The notes under the pieces were generated by a model. The model was not told the origin of the DNA and did no database searches. It worked only from the letters and a program-made list of their open reading frames with translations. Shown piece after piece: positions 22,568-28,074 of a stretch of 28,074 bases of DNA. This stretch comes from a virus. The position numbers and the translations under genes were made by a program. The DNA is taken from the IMG/VR virus record IMGVR_UViG_3300046751_000348, positions 1-28,074 of that record; one strand, written 5' to 3'. How positions within the stretch are numbered: the first letter of the stretch is position 1; every line of letters begins with the position of its first letter.

Positions 22568-24421
22568 CTAGTATCCAAACGTGTTATCTGAGGGTTGCCA
22601 CCTATTCGGTGGTGTGTTTCTTGGGTCCCAAGGCGAGCCAGATCGTGGCCTTGACATAATACCGTAACGAATAGAATCGTAAGTATGGTCCGATTTAAAG
22701 CGTACATCAATGTCGTCCGAGCCTTTAGGGCAAGTAGGGATAATCTGTAGATCTGAAATTATCTGCCTGCAAGTGTCAAAGAAAACTATTGCTGGCGTTT
22801 CTGTAACTTCATCTACCTTTAAAAGCTCGTGTAATCTATTCCTACCGGCTACTCTAGCGCCTGCCGAACGATCTGATGGCCTCCACCTACATCCCATAGC
22901 AATCATTTCTTCAGCTATGGAAGGACCTATCTGCCCTCTATTATGCCAGCAACTAGAATCAAGAACACCGTAGTGTATAGATTCACCTTGCTCTTCTGCC
23001 ATAACGAGAGAAGCTAAGTCTCTGCCTGTGCGTTTAGAGACGTACAACTCTCTGTAAACGTACAAGGTCTCGTAAGAAGGATCTATCGCAAACCAATGCA
23101 CTGCTGAATAGCTTGAGTAACCGTAATCACACGACCTAAACTTTCTCCAATCGTGGGGTATCTCAAAAGGTTCTGCAGTATGGAGATGTGGTCTAAACTC
23201 TGGGAACGCTGCCCCGTCTGCTATAGCCCAATCACCCTCAAGTAACTGCCGTCTCTGCATCTCTGGTAGAGACAGCAAGTTAGCTTCGTAAGTTCCTTCT
23301 TGGTACAAGTACGGATTATCCTTTAGTGTAGCAGGAATAAACCGTCTTTGAAACAGGGGTTGCCCCGCCTTAGCGTGACTAGGAGGATACAACAATTCCT
23401 CCCCTGTTTCTATATCTGTTGCGTTAAATGTTTTACCTGCAGGTGCAGGGTCTATAAACATTGCCTTAACCCAACCGTGTCCGGGACCTCCGGGGTTGGT
23501 TGTTGCTCTCATGTACACTGGAAGCTCTGGGTCGATAGTCCGTAGACGAGACCTCATGTAGTTCCAAGCGAACGGAGTGGCGTGTTGCGTTAACTCGTCA
23601 AACCCTATGTAAGAGAATGCTTGTCCTTGATAACGAAGTACGTCTTCTTCTCGTTCAAGGTACGTTAACCATAACTTAGCCCCACTAGGAAATATCCACT
23701 GAGACTTTCTTTCTTGCCACTTAGCTCCGACATACGCCCTTGGGTATATCTCTTGGGTCTTCCAGATCAACTCCCTTAGTTCGTCGTTAGTACGTCTAAG
23801 GATTAGACCGTTAAAGTTCTTGTTACCGAAGTAACGCATTGGGTCAGCCAACAGTCCGTAAGACTTGCCTCCCCCTGCAGAACCACCGTACAGTACTTCT
23901 CTCTCTACCGACGCTAAGAACTCTGTCTGAGGTCCTTCGTTAGGGGCAAAGATAACGTCTTGGTTCTGTGGTATAGCGCTATTGCCAGTCAACCCTTCGG
24001 GTGTCTCTGGCTTAGGTTTAGTTACACCGTTAGCTTTATCTCTTCGTTTCTCTGCTGCAATGAGAGATCGCTTTTTAGCGGCTACATCTTTAGTTAATCT
24101 ATCTTGTTTCTTTTCTGCTCTAGTAGTAGGTTTTTTACGAGTCGCTAGTTGTCTATCCCTAGGAGTCTCTACACCTTCTCTAGATACCTTCCACAAGTCT
24201 GACAGACCTTGGTGAGATATTTTCCTACCACCCTCTTCGGTTAGCCACTTGGCTGTCTCCCGTAGAGAGTTACCGTCATCTAAAAAAAGAAACGCTTCCT
24301 CCAACAATGTCAGAAGCGCCTCATCAGGGACCCATTCTTCTTTGTTATTTGGGTCAGCCGCGTAACCAAAAGGAGGTTTTATCGCGGACTTATTTCTTGG
24401 TCTATTCGGCCACTGGCTCAT
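22568..24421 (-). CDS. terL: Terminase large subunit with recombinase-like N-terminal domain
   Basis: The DNA-packaging motor and nuclease, 617 residues from ATG 24421; a TTG just upstream would add one residue. The ATPase has Walker A GGSAGGGKS (179-187), Walker B YIGFDE (271-276) and motif III ATTNPGG (306-312). The nuclease part has likely metal-binding Asp at D432 (CDYGYSS), D488 (VLDSS) and near 578-582 (SDHTYDS). The first 130 residues are extra compared with a normal TerL. They contain PPFGYAADPN (16-25), GNSLRETAKWLTEEG (50-64) and ISHQGLSDLWK (68-78), the pattern of the Recombinase domain of large serine recombinases, followed by a Lys-rich helix. It overlaps TerS by 20 bases and abuts the portal gene. 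The N-terminal domain may bind DNA. Confidence 0.93.
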   Translation of the reverse strand: MSQWPNRPRNKSAIKPPFGYAADPNNKEEWVPDEALLTLLEEAFLFLDDGNSLRETAKWLTEEGGRKISHQGLSDLWKVSREGVETPRDRQLATRKKPTTRAEKKQDRLTKDVAAKKRSLIAAEKRRDKANGVTKPKPETPEGLTGNSAIPQNQDVIFAPNEGPQTEFLASVEREVLYGGSAGGGKSYGLLADPMRYFGNKNFNGLILRRTNDELRELIWKTQEIYPRAYVGAKWQERKSQWIFPSGAKLWLTYLEREEDVLRYQGQAFSYIGFDELTQHATPFAWNYMRSRLRTIDPELPVYMRATTNPGGPGHGWVKAMFIDPAPAGKTFNATDIETGEELLYPPSHAKAGQPLFQRRFIPATLKDNPYLYQEGTYEANLLSLPEMQRRQLLEGDWAIADGAAFPEFRPHLHTAEPFEIPHDWRKFRSCDYGYSSYSAVHWFAIDPSYETLYVYRELYVSKRTGRDLASLVMAEEQGESIHYGVLDSSCWHNRGQIGPSIAEEMIAMGCRWRPSDRSAGARVAGRNRLHELLKVDEVTETPAIVFFDTCRQIISDLQIIPTCPKGSDDIDVRFKSDHTYDSIRYGIMSRPRSGSPWDPRNTPPNRWQPSDNTFGY

Positions 24422-24791
24422 CAACTACATCTTTAGGTGGTAAGATAAATAAGCCACCCTGTTGGGTAGTCACTTCTATCTTCTCTTTTTTAACCAGACC
24501 CACCCGATCTAGTACTTCTTTAGCTGCAGAGACAGCGTTCTTAGCGCCTACCTGCGACGGGTCAACTAAAACTCCCGTCAATGAGAATGCTGCTTTAGGC
24601 GCATTCATGGCGAGCATCGTAGAAGCACGTTCTACTATCTCGTCCTTTAGAGGCTCTACGACCTCTTTAGTTCTTGTGTTAGGTGAGTACCCAGCAATGT
24701 TCATAGCTTCCCGTATAGAGCCTCTGGCTTCGCCACAGAGCGCCTCTAAGAATGCTTCTTGCATCTCAGTGTACTGTTTAGTTTCTGCCAT
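24402..24791 (-). CDS. terS: Terminase small subunit
   Basis: A 129-residue protein with the pattern of Terminase_2-type small subunits. An N-terminal helix-turn-helix is seen in QEAFLEALCGEARGSIREAM and NIAGYSPNTRTKEVV. A central helical oligomerisation part follows, then GAKNAVSAAKEVLDRVGL and VKKEKIEV, the classic end of this family. It would recognise the packaging site and load TerL. The gene lies 2 bases after the basic repeat protein and overlaps the start of TerL. The recombinase-like domain on TerL may share its DNA-binding job. Confidence 0.88.
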   Translation of the reverse strand: MAETKQYTEMQEAFLEALCGEARGSIREAMNIAGYSPNTRTKEVVEPLKDEIVERASTMLAMNAPKAAFSLTGVLVDPSQVGAKNAVSAAKEVLDRVGLVKKEKIEVTTQQGGLFILPPKDVVDEPVAE

Positions 24792-24793
24792 AG

Positions 24794-25798
24794 TTATCGT
24801 CTTTTATTTTTAGGCCTAGTTAAAGCTGCGGCTCTTTGGTATTGCTCAGGAGTCAGTACCATGCCTCCTTTGTTCATTGGTCGAGGCGTAGTCCCTGCGT
24901 TCCTTCCTCGCTGCATTTGTGCCGCCGCCGCCGCTTGCTGTGGCGTTACTTGAGGGCGAGTAAACCTAGCTTGGTTGGCTGCTCGATTTGTCTGTTCAAG
25001 TGTCCTTCGACCACGAAAAGAATTGGGATTAGGCACAGGAGGACGATAGTTAGGGTTAGGTATCCGAGGGCCAAAGCGGCTACTGGTGGGAAGGTATCTG
25101 TCAGTAGTGTTCACATAATTAGGGTTAGGTATCCGCCTGCCACGAGGGCCACCGGACTCCTGTGTGAATCTGTCAGTAGTGTTCACATAATTAGGGTTAG
25201 GTATCCGAGGGCCAAAGCGGCTACTGGTGGGAAGGTATCTGTCAGTAGTGTTAACCGGCGCTTGAGGGTTAGGTCTAAGGTCAGGTGCGCCACGAGGAGG
25301 CCTACGATCCATAAAAGGCTGATTTAAAGGTACGCGAGTAGGATTAGGATTAATAGCCCCACCAGCCCTAGGTCCCATTGGAGTTGGAGTAGGTCTAAAT
25401 CTAGAGGGGGGCCGACTACCATCAGGATACATAGCGGGTTGGCCTATGCGCTGAGGCCTACGAGGACCCGGAGTAAAGTTAGATGGCCGAGATCCTCCAG
25501 TTGCAGTGTCTACATACCGAGGACCCGTGCGTTGAGGGTTCCTGTTGTTTTCCAGAGCGTCTCTTTTAGTTTGCTCGGCAAGAAGATCCGCGTCAATCAT
25601 ACCACCTTCGTGAAGAGGACGACGAGCAGGCTTCTTAGCTGCTGGCTTTTTCTTCTTAGCCATAGGTTTGGCTTTAGCTTTAGGAGCCGCTTTCTTAGCA
25701 GCAGGCTTAGCCTTAGTAGGCATTGGACGTTTTTTTGACGACGGCTGTGCCGCCTTAGCCGCAGGCTTTTTCTTAGTAAGCTTCTTCTTGGCAGGCAT
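24794..25798 (-). CDS. Histone H1-like, proline-rich repeat protein
   Basis: A 334-residue protein and the first gene after the late promoter. The N-terminus (1-62) is an Ala/Lys/Pro run (KKPAAKKAAPKAKAK) like histone H1 tails and bacterial or phage DNA-binding tails. Then comes HEGGMIDADLLAEQ (63-76), followed by a Pro/Arg/Asn-rich middle with three units of about 23 residues (PNPNYVNTTDRYLPTSSRFG type). The C-terminus contains NKGGMVLTPEQYQRAAALTR and a basic end. The GGM motifs echo those of the 1151-residue protein. Low-complexity sequence prevents a family call. It could bind the phage genome in the head or take part in packaging. The AGGG in front of the ATG overlaps one arm of the 16-bp inverted repeat. 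Confidence 0.8.
   Translation of the reverse strand: MPAKKKLTKKKPAAKAAQPSSKKRPMPTKAKPAAKKAAPKAKAKPMAKKKKPAAKKPARRPLHEGGMIDADLLAEQTKRDALENNRNPQRTGPRYVDTATGGSRPSNFTPGPRRPQRIGQPAMYPDGSRPPSRFRPTPTPMGPRAGGAINPNPTRVPLNQPFMDRRPPRGAPDLRPNPQAPVNTTDRYLPTSSRFGPRIPNPNYVNTTDRFTQESGGPRGRRIPNPNYVNTTDRYLPTSSRFGPRIPNPNYRPPVPNPNSFRGRRTLEQTNRAANQARFTRPQVTPQQAAAAAQMQRGRNAGTTPRPMNKGGMVLTPEQYQRAAALTRPKNKRR
25050..25252 (-). repeat. Three in-frame tandem units of 69-72 bp
   Basis: Inside the proline-rich gene three units begin at 25050, 25119 and 25191. The outer two are identical over 62 bp (25050-25111 and 25191-25252). The middle one shares only its ends (TTAGGGTTAGGTATCCG and CTGTCAGTAGTGTT) and differs in the centre. 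Units are multiples of three, so the frame is kept and each codes for 23-24 residues. This is recent duplication inside a coding repeat. Confidence 0.9.
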
Positions 25799-25800
25799 AG

Positions 25801-25967
25801 ATTTACCCTATATAGTATAATTAAAGGTTTTAGTATAGTATTCTATATAATTATTATTATAGTATGTTACTATATAAACTTACAGGAAATTTACTATTTA
25901 AGTATCCTATAAAGATATTCTAATTATAACATATATTTTAATAAAAGTCAAACTATATAGGGTAAAT
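25801..25967. repeat. Perfect 16-bp inverted repeat around the late promoter
   Basis: ATTTACCCTATATAGT at 25801-25816 is the exact reverse complement of ACTATATAGGGTAAAT at 25952-25967. The two arms are 135 bases apart and enclose a very AT-rich stretch with a sigma70 promoter. One arm touches the -35 box on its upstream side; the other ends two bases before the start codon of the proline-rich gene and includes its AGGG ribosome-binding sequence. Two copies of an operator are a likely reading, which would allow looping. The same arms could base-pair only if the transcript began further upstream. Confidence 0.85.
25923..25951 (-). promoter_or_regulatory. Near-consensus sigma70 promoter of the late operon
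   Basis: On the minus strand TTGACT (25951-25946) is followed after exactly 17 bases by TATAAT (25928-25923), in an A+T-rich surround. The expected start of RNA is near 25916, which leaves a leader of about 118 bases before the ATG at 25798. It is the only strong promoter seen in front of the 25-kb packaging, structural and lysis block, so it probably drives that block, subject to the flanking inverted repeat. The 227 bases between the HNH-type gene and the proline-rich gene contain nothing else coding. Confidence 0.82.
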
Positions 25968-26025
25968 AAATTAAAAAAATTACCAAAGACTCTATCTCCT
26001 CCATTACCTGTAACTATATCCCCTC

Positions 26026-26445
26026 CTAAACTAGCTTTTCTTGCCTTGGCGGACATAAATCGTATCCGTTTTGGTTGGCTTCCATGTAATTTAGTACAGA
26101 TTTTAGCTCTTCTAGCGTCCCGTCGTTCTTCAAACGGTTGGCTTTTGCACTAATTATCCTACAATTACCCCTAACGTAGCCCTTTTTGGGGTCTATACGG
26201 TCTATTGACGGGCTAAAGTTGGCCGTACCCTGTCCAACCTTGGTCCATTCTAGCGTTACGCCAAGAATAGGACAGAAAACTGGGTAAGGTTCTAGGTCAA
26301 TTAGCTCTAAATCAAACGGCGTAGCGTCTTTTTGGCATTTATACTTGATATGTGCCAGAGAAGTAGACAATTTCTGCTTAATACAGAACTCTAGTAGGTC
26401 ATTAGGGTCGTACTGGCTTATTTCTTCATCCGTCCATGCGGTCAT
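26026..26445 (-). CDS. Degenerate HNH-type (treble-clef-like) protein
   Basis: A 139-residue protein whose core FCPILGVTLEW (57-67), then FSPSIDRIDPKKGYVRGNCR (77-96), then IISAKANRLKN, is that of a phage protein family related to HNH endonucleases. SIDRIDP takes the place of the DHI strand, GN at 93-94 that of the conserved Asn, and ANRLK that of the last HNH helix. The usual Cys-x-x-Cys zinc pairs are not visible; only single C58 and C95 remain. It may be an active nuclease of the marine-phage type or only a DNA-binding remnant. It starts within the end of the preceding gene (20-base overlap) and lies just upstream of the late promoter. Confidence 0.75.
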   Translation of the reverse strand: MTAWTDEEISQYDPNDLLEFCIKQKLSTSLAHIKYKCQKDATPFDLELIDLEPYPVFCPILGVTLEWTKVGQGTANFSPSIDRIDPKKGYVRGNCRIISAKANRLKNDGTLEELKSVLNYMEANQNGYDLCPPRQEKLV

Positions 26446-26791
26446 AGTCCGTTTCTCCGTCGTCGTCTAGCGGTATAGTCATTTGTTTAATGCTATCTGC
26501 AGCATCTCGCATAGTATTGGAGATGTCCCTTAGACAATCGGACAGAGCGTACAGGTGATTGTAGCCAACTTCAGTGGTTATATAGTGTTCAATCCACCTA
26601 TTGAAGATTTGGGAGAGGGATATACGGTTCTCAGAGCAGGCCTCATCGTCCTCTCCGACGTACATATACAGGACTAGGTTAATGTCGCCTGCTTGGTCTA
26701 ATTCAGCGTCCGCTTCAGCGTAGACTGGTACTTTCAGGTCAAAGTCTGTACCTGTTAATTCTAGTTCAATGTGATGTCCTTTGTTGGCCAT
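26426..26791 (-). CDS. Acidic hypothetical protein
   Basis: A 121-residue, acidic cytoplasmic-type protein starting MANKGHHIELELTGTDFDLK. The first half looks like beta strands, with an ELDQAGDINLVLYMYVGEDD part; the second half is helical (YALSDCLRDISNTMRDAADS). No motif is recognised. It is the first gene behind the strong promoter at 26853-26881. Its leader holds a small dyad, CCCTA-C-TAGGG, just upstream of the start and close to a weak ribosome-binding sequence. Its codon use is like that of the structural genes, not like that of the gene at 27.5-27.9 kb. A regulatory or accessory role is possible. Confidence 0.72.
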   Translation of the reverse strand: MANKGHHIELELTGTDFDLKVPVYAEADAELDQAGDINLVLYMYVGEDDEACSENRISLSQIFNRWIEHYITTEVGYNHLYALSDCLRDISNTMRDAADSIKQMTIPLDDDGETDYDRMDG

Positions 26792-26852
26792 GTGAGTAGG
26801 ATCCCTAGTAGGGTTGTATTAGCACCAACTGCGGGTACTAGTAACGTTAAGA

Positions 26853-26881
26853 GTTATAGCAGCTATATGACAGACCGTCAA
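26853..26881 (-). promoter_or_regulatory. Strong sigma70-type promoter
   Basis: On the minus strand TTGACG (26881-26876) is followed after 17 bases by TATAAC (26858-26853), five of six matches to consensus in each box. The RNA start should be near 26846, which gives a leader of about 55 bases in front of the acidic protein gene at 26791. The -35 box is part of an 11-bp inverted repeat, so a repressor site is likely. Confidence 0.78.
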
Positions 26882-26923
26882 GTTTCCCTGCAGGCCCGTT
26901 TTTGTGTACGCGCTTGACAGTCT
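26872..26923. repeat. 11-bp inverted repeat covering the -35 box
   Basis: AGACCGTCAAG (26872-26882) and CTTGACAGTCT (26913-26923) are reverse complements with one mismatch, 30 bases apart. The first contains the -35 box of the leftward promoter. The second contains a perfect TTGACA facing right, but without a good -10 at 16-18 bases. A second dyad, TGTGTACG (26903-26910) with CGTACACA (26961-26968), is interleaved. This nested layout looks like an operator region. Confidence 0.65.
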
Positions 26924-27429
26924 AAAAATCTTAATCTGTGTTCAGAGCTGTATACGCTAACGTACACACCCCCCCTGTCCCATACCGGCCCGCGTAAGTC
27001 ATTGATTTATCACGTTTTAGTTAACTCTCGGTTACTCGGCTCGGCTAATCTTACAGCGCTTGCGGTAATCATGGCGGAAACTTTGCGCGGCTCGCGGTAA
27101 TTTTAGCGGCCAGCGCTGACAATATACGCGGGCGCGTGTGAGAGCGCCGTTATGCTAGCTAGAATCAATTTAAAATCTAACCTAATGCATTGCCCTAGGG
27201 TCAAACTGTCGGCGCTTGTACGGCGATTGAGGCGGCTTAGAATTCGACCGGCTTTAAACCGGCGCGGACAATGGCCCTAGATTAAAAAGCGCGGGCAATC
27301 GGTCCGGCAATGTAACAGAGCGGCGAATATAGTAGGTTAAAAAATGATCAATCTAAGCTGCTTTAGACAGTGACAAAAAAGGTCATTTAGGGGTGGTGCT
27401 GCTTAGACTTTTTTTGCCAGTCTGCAGAC
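26924..27429. other. Non-coding dyad-rich region, possible control or origin region
   Basis: No convincing gene is found on either strand between the promoter at 26.85 kb and the terminator at 27.43 kb. The region holds a run of seven C (26969-26975), two direct copies of GCGGTAAT (27062-27069 and 27094-27101), two palindromes AGCGCT (27055-27060 and 27112-27117), CCGGCTTTAAACCGG-type dyads around 27248-27262, and CCCTAGGG near 27192. CCGG is frequent here, unlike in the sequence to the left. It could be a replication origin, packaging site or operator cluster. Nothing decides between these. Confidence 0.45.
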
Positions 27430-27455
27430 AAAAAAAAGCCGGCGATTAGACCGGC
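27430..27455 (-). terminator. Rho-independent terminator after the 142-residue gene
   Basis: On the minus strand the stem GCCGG/CCGGC (27455-27438, 8-base loop) is followed by eight T. It lies 25 bases after the stop of the 142-residue gene and should end the rightmost transcript, isolating it from the promoter at 26.85 kb. A perfect 10-bp palindrome, GTCTGCAGAC, follows directly. Confidence 0.8.
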
Positions 27456-27479
27456 GAAGAGGGGACAAATTGAGGGCGA

Positions 27480-27908
27480 TTAATTAGCGGTATCGAATCC
27501 GGCAAGCTTGATCTTGTTAGATTCTGGCAAGCTTATACCGGATAGCTCATACAGAGCATGAAGCCGGCCAAGCTCGTTGTCTAGATCTCGGCCATGATAC
27601 CAGAGCAATACCGCCGGCAATGTTACGCGCTTATCGTAATCGGATAAGTGAAAATTAGCTAAGCCATAATCGCATTGGGTGAAGCCGCCCTGCTTAATAA
27701 CGACGGATAAGGTTGATTCGCAAGCGCGGATATTGCCCCACAATTCGCGGCCCTCGGATACGTCGCCGCAATCAATAACAAGGTTGACGAAACAAGCCGC
27801 TAAGCCGGCGTTAATTTCTAGCCATCCGGTTAGCTGGCGGTCGTGATATTGCTTGCTAGTAATCGCTACAATTTTAGATTCATTTTTTCTGATATTGGTT
27901 GAAATCAT
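27480..27908 (-). CDS. Hypothetical protein with distinct codon use
   Basis: A 142-residue protein starting MISTNIRKNESKIVAITSKQ, with GGGAG 9 bases before the ATG. It looks like a small alpha/beta cytoplasmic protein with a Cys/Gly/Trp-containing middle (CFVNLVIDCGDVSEG, RELWGNIRACES) and a helical C-terminus (GRDLDNELGRLHALYELSG). The family is not recognised. Codon choice favours GGC for Gly, CGC for Arg and ATT/ATC for Ile, while structural genes of this window use many ATA codons. That suggests a different origin or a different part of the phage. A terminator lies on each side, so it probably forms its own unit or depends on read-through. Confidence 0.75.
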   Translation of the reverse strand: MISTNIRKNESKIVAITSKQYHDRQLTGWLEINAGLAACFVNLVIDCGDVSEGRELWGNIRACESTLSVVIKQGGFTQCDYGLANFHLSDYDKRVTLPAVLLWYHGRDLDNELGRLHALYELSGISLPESNKIKLAGFDTAN

Positions 27909-27930
27909 TTTTTAAAACTCCCGTAAAAAT

Positions 27931-27963
27931 AAAAAAAAATAGGCGGCCTGAATAAGCGCCGCC
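27931..27963 (-). terminator. Strong rho-independent terminator
   Basis: On the minus strand a 6-bp all-GC stem GGCGGC/GCCGCC (27963-27942, 10-base loop) is followed by TA and nine or more T. It begins 8 bases after the stop of the partial gene at the right edge. The T-run leads directly into the ribosome-binding region of the 142-residue gene, so that gene is transcribed by read-through or from a promoter not recognised here. Confidence 0.88.
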
Positions 27964-27970
27964 GGTTAGA

Positions 27971-28074
27971 TTAAGCCGCTAGACTTTTGGCGATCCCTTC
28001 AAAAGCTTCGGATATTTTCTTTTCGCGATTCGCTTGGGTGGATCTAATATTTACCGGCGCTTTTTCGCCGACGC
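27971..28074 (-). CDS. Partial gene, C-terminal 34 residues
   Basis: An open frame enters from the right edge and ends at TAA (27973-27971). The visible C-terminus ends with EKKISEAFEGIAKSLAA and is a charged helix. Codon use (GCG, GCC, ATC, TCC, CGC) matches the neighbouring 142-residue gene. A strong terminator just after the stop supports a real gene end. Too little is visible for a function. Confidence 0.6.
   Translation of the reverse strand, partial: VGEKAPVNIRSTQANREKKISEAFEGIAKSLAA

Noticed and set aside
25050-25252. CRISPR-like array, from the repeated units with different middle part
   Set aside because: Units are in frame, code for a protein repeat, have no constant short repeat with unique spacers, and outer units are identical throughout.
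25801-25816. T7-like phage RNA polymerase promoter, because of ACTATATAGGG
   Set aside because: Only the end resembles TCACTATAGGG. The upstream recognition part of such promoters is absent, and the two copies face opposite directions.
25948-26004. An 18-residue hydrophobic peptide frame (MEEIESLV...) behind AGGAGGGG at the end of the HNH-type gene
   Set aside because: The AGGAGG is about 17 bases from the ATG, too far for normal initiation, and the frame runs into the late promoter. It is possibly a chance frame.
26914-26942. Rightward promoter starting with a perfect TTGACA at 26914
   Set aside because: No acceptable -10 box at 16-18 bases (TGTGTT or similar), and no gene follows on the plus strand.
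27152-27280. A 42-residue Arg-rich frame on the plus strand starting ATG CTA GCT
   Set aside because: No convincing ribosome-binding site or promoter, opposite to all other genes, and the Arg content follows from the local CGG/CCGG-rich sequence.
26942-27429. tRNA gene or attachment site in the non-coding region
   Set aside because: No T-arm (GTTCRANYC) with matching acceptor stem was found, and no long direct repeat that would mark an att core is visible inside the window.

Overview
The window is part of the genome of a tailed double-stranded DNA bacteriophage, or a prophage of that type. The gene set points to a short-tailed (podovirus-like) phage related to those of marine bacteria and cyanobacteria: TerS/TerL, a large portal protein, a scaffold, an HK97-fold coat protein, a tail adaptor and a nozzle-like protein, with no sheath, baseplate or conventional tail-tube genes. 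Several small proteins of the kind known from marine phages (a GQWSARKAQ protein, a DPRLARAGVSGYNKPKR protein, GG-L/M motif proteins) support this. The host cannot be read from the sequence. Base composition looks mid-40s % G+C by eye, and the main block favours ATA, CTA and AGA codons.

Every convincing gene is on the minus strand, so transcription runs from right to left. (1) Right end, 26.9-28.07 kb: the C-terminus of one gene, a strong terminator, a 142-residue orphan, a second terminator, then about 600 non-coding bases rich in dyads. This segment differs from the rest in CCGG density and codon use. (2) 26.0-26.9 kb: a strong sigma70-type promoter in front of an orphan gene and a degenerate HNH-type protein. 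(3) 25.8-26.0 kb: an AT-rich control region with a near-consensus sigma70 promoter bracketed by a perfect 16-bp inverted repeat; it probably drives the late operon. (4) 13-25.8 kb: packaging and head genes: a basic proline-rich repeat protein, TerS, TerL with an unusual N-terminal domain, portal, small accessory genes, a 1151-residue modular protein, scaffold, coat and a decoration-like protein. A UUCG-capped hairpin closes this block. (5) 7.5-13 kb: tail adaptor, nozzle-like protein, fibre-like protein and three further tail-region genes. (6) 4.6-7.6 kb: a compact membrane and secreted block that looks like a lysis cassette: an XhlA-like small protein, two overlapping exported proteins, a membrane coiled-coil protein, a basic protein, a 3TM-type holin and a GH24 lysozyme. 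(7) 0-4.6 kb: a 1004-residue cysteine-free virion-like protein, a second GH24 lysozyme with a C-terminal membrane hairpin, and the start of another long virion-like protein that leaves the window.

The genes are packed with 1-4 base stop/start overlaps, which suggests translational coupling along one long late transcript. The most unusual items are the 1151-residue protein (an HExxH peptidase-like motif, a SAM-methyltransferase-like domain and a Ca-loop-like motif separated by repeated GG-L/M-M motifs), the recombinase-like N-terminal domain on TerL, the nested overlapping exported genes at 6.2-7.6 kb, and the inverted-repeat-bracketed late promoter. All functions are read from sequence patterns only; no database search was run.
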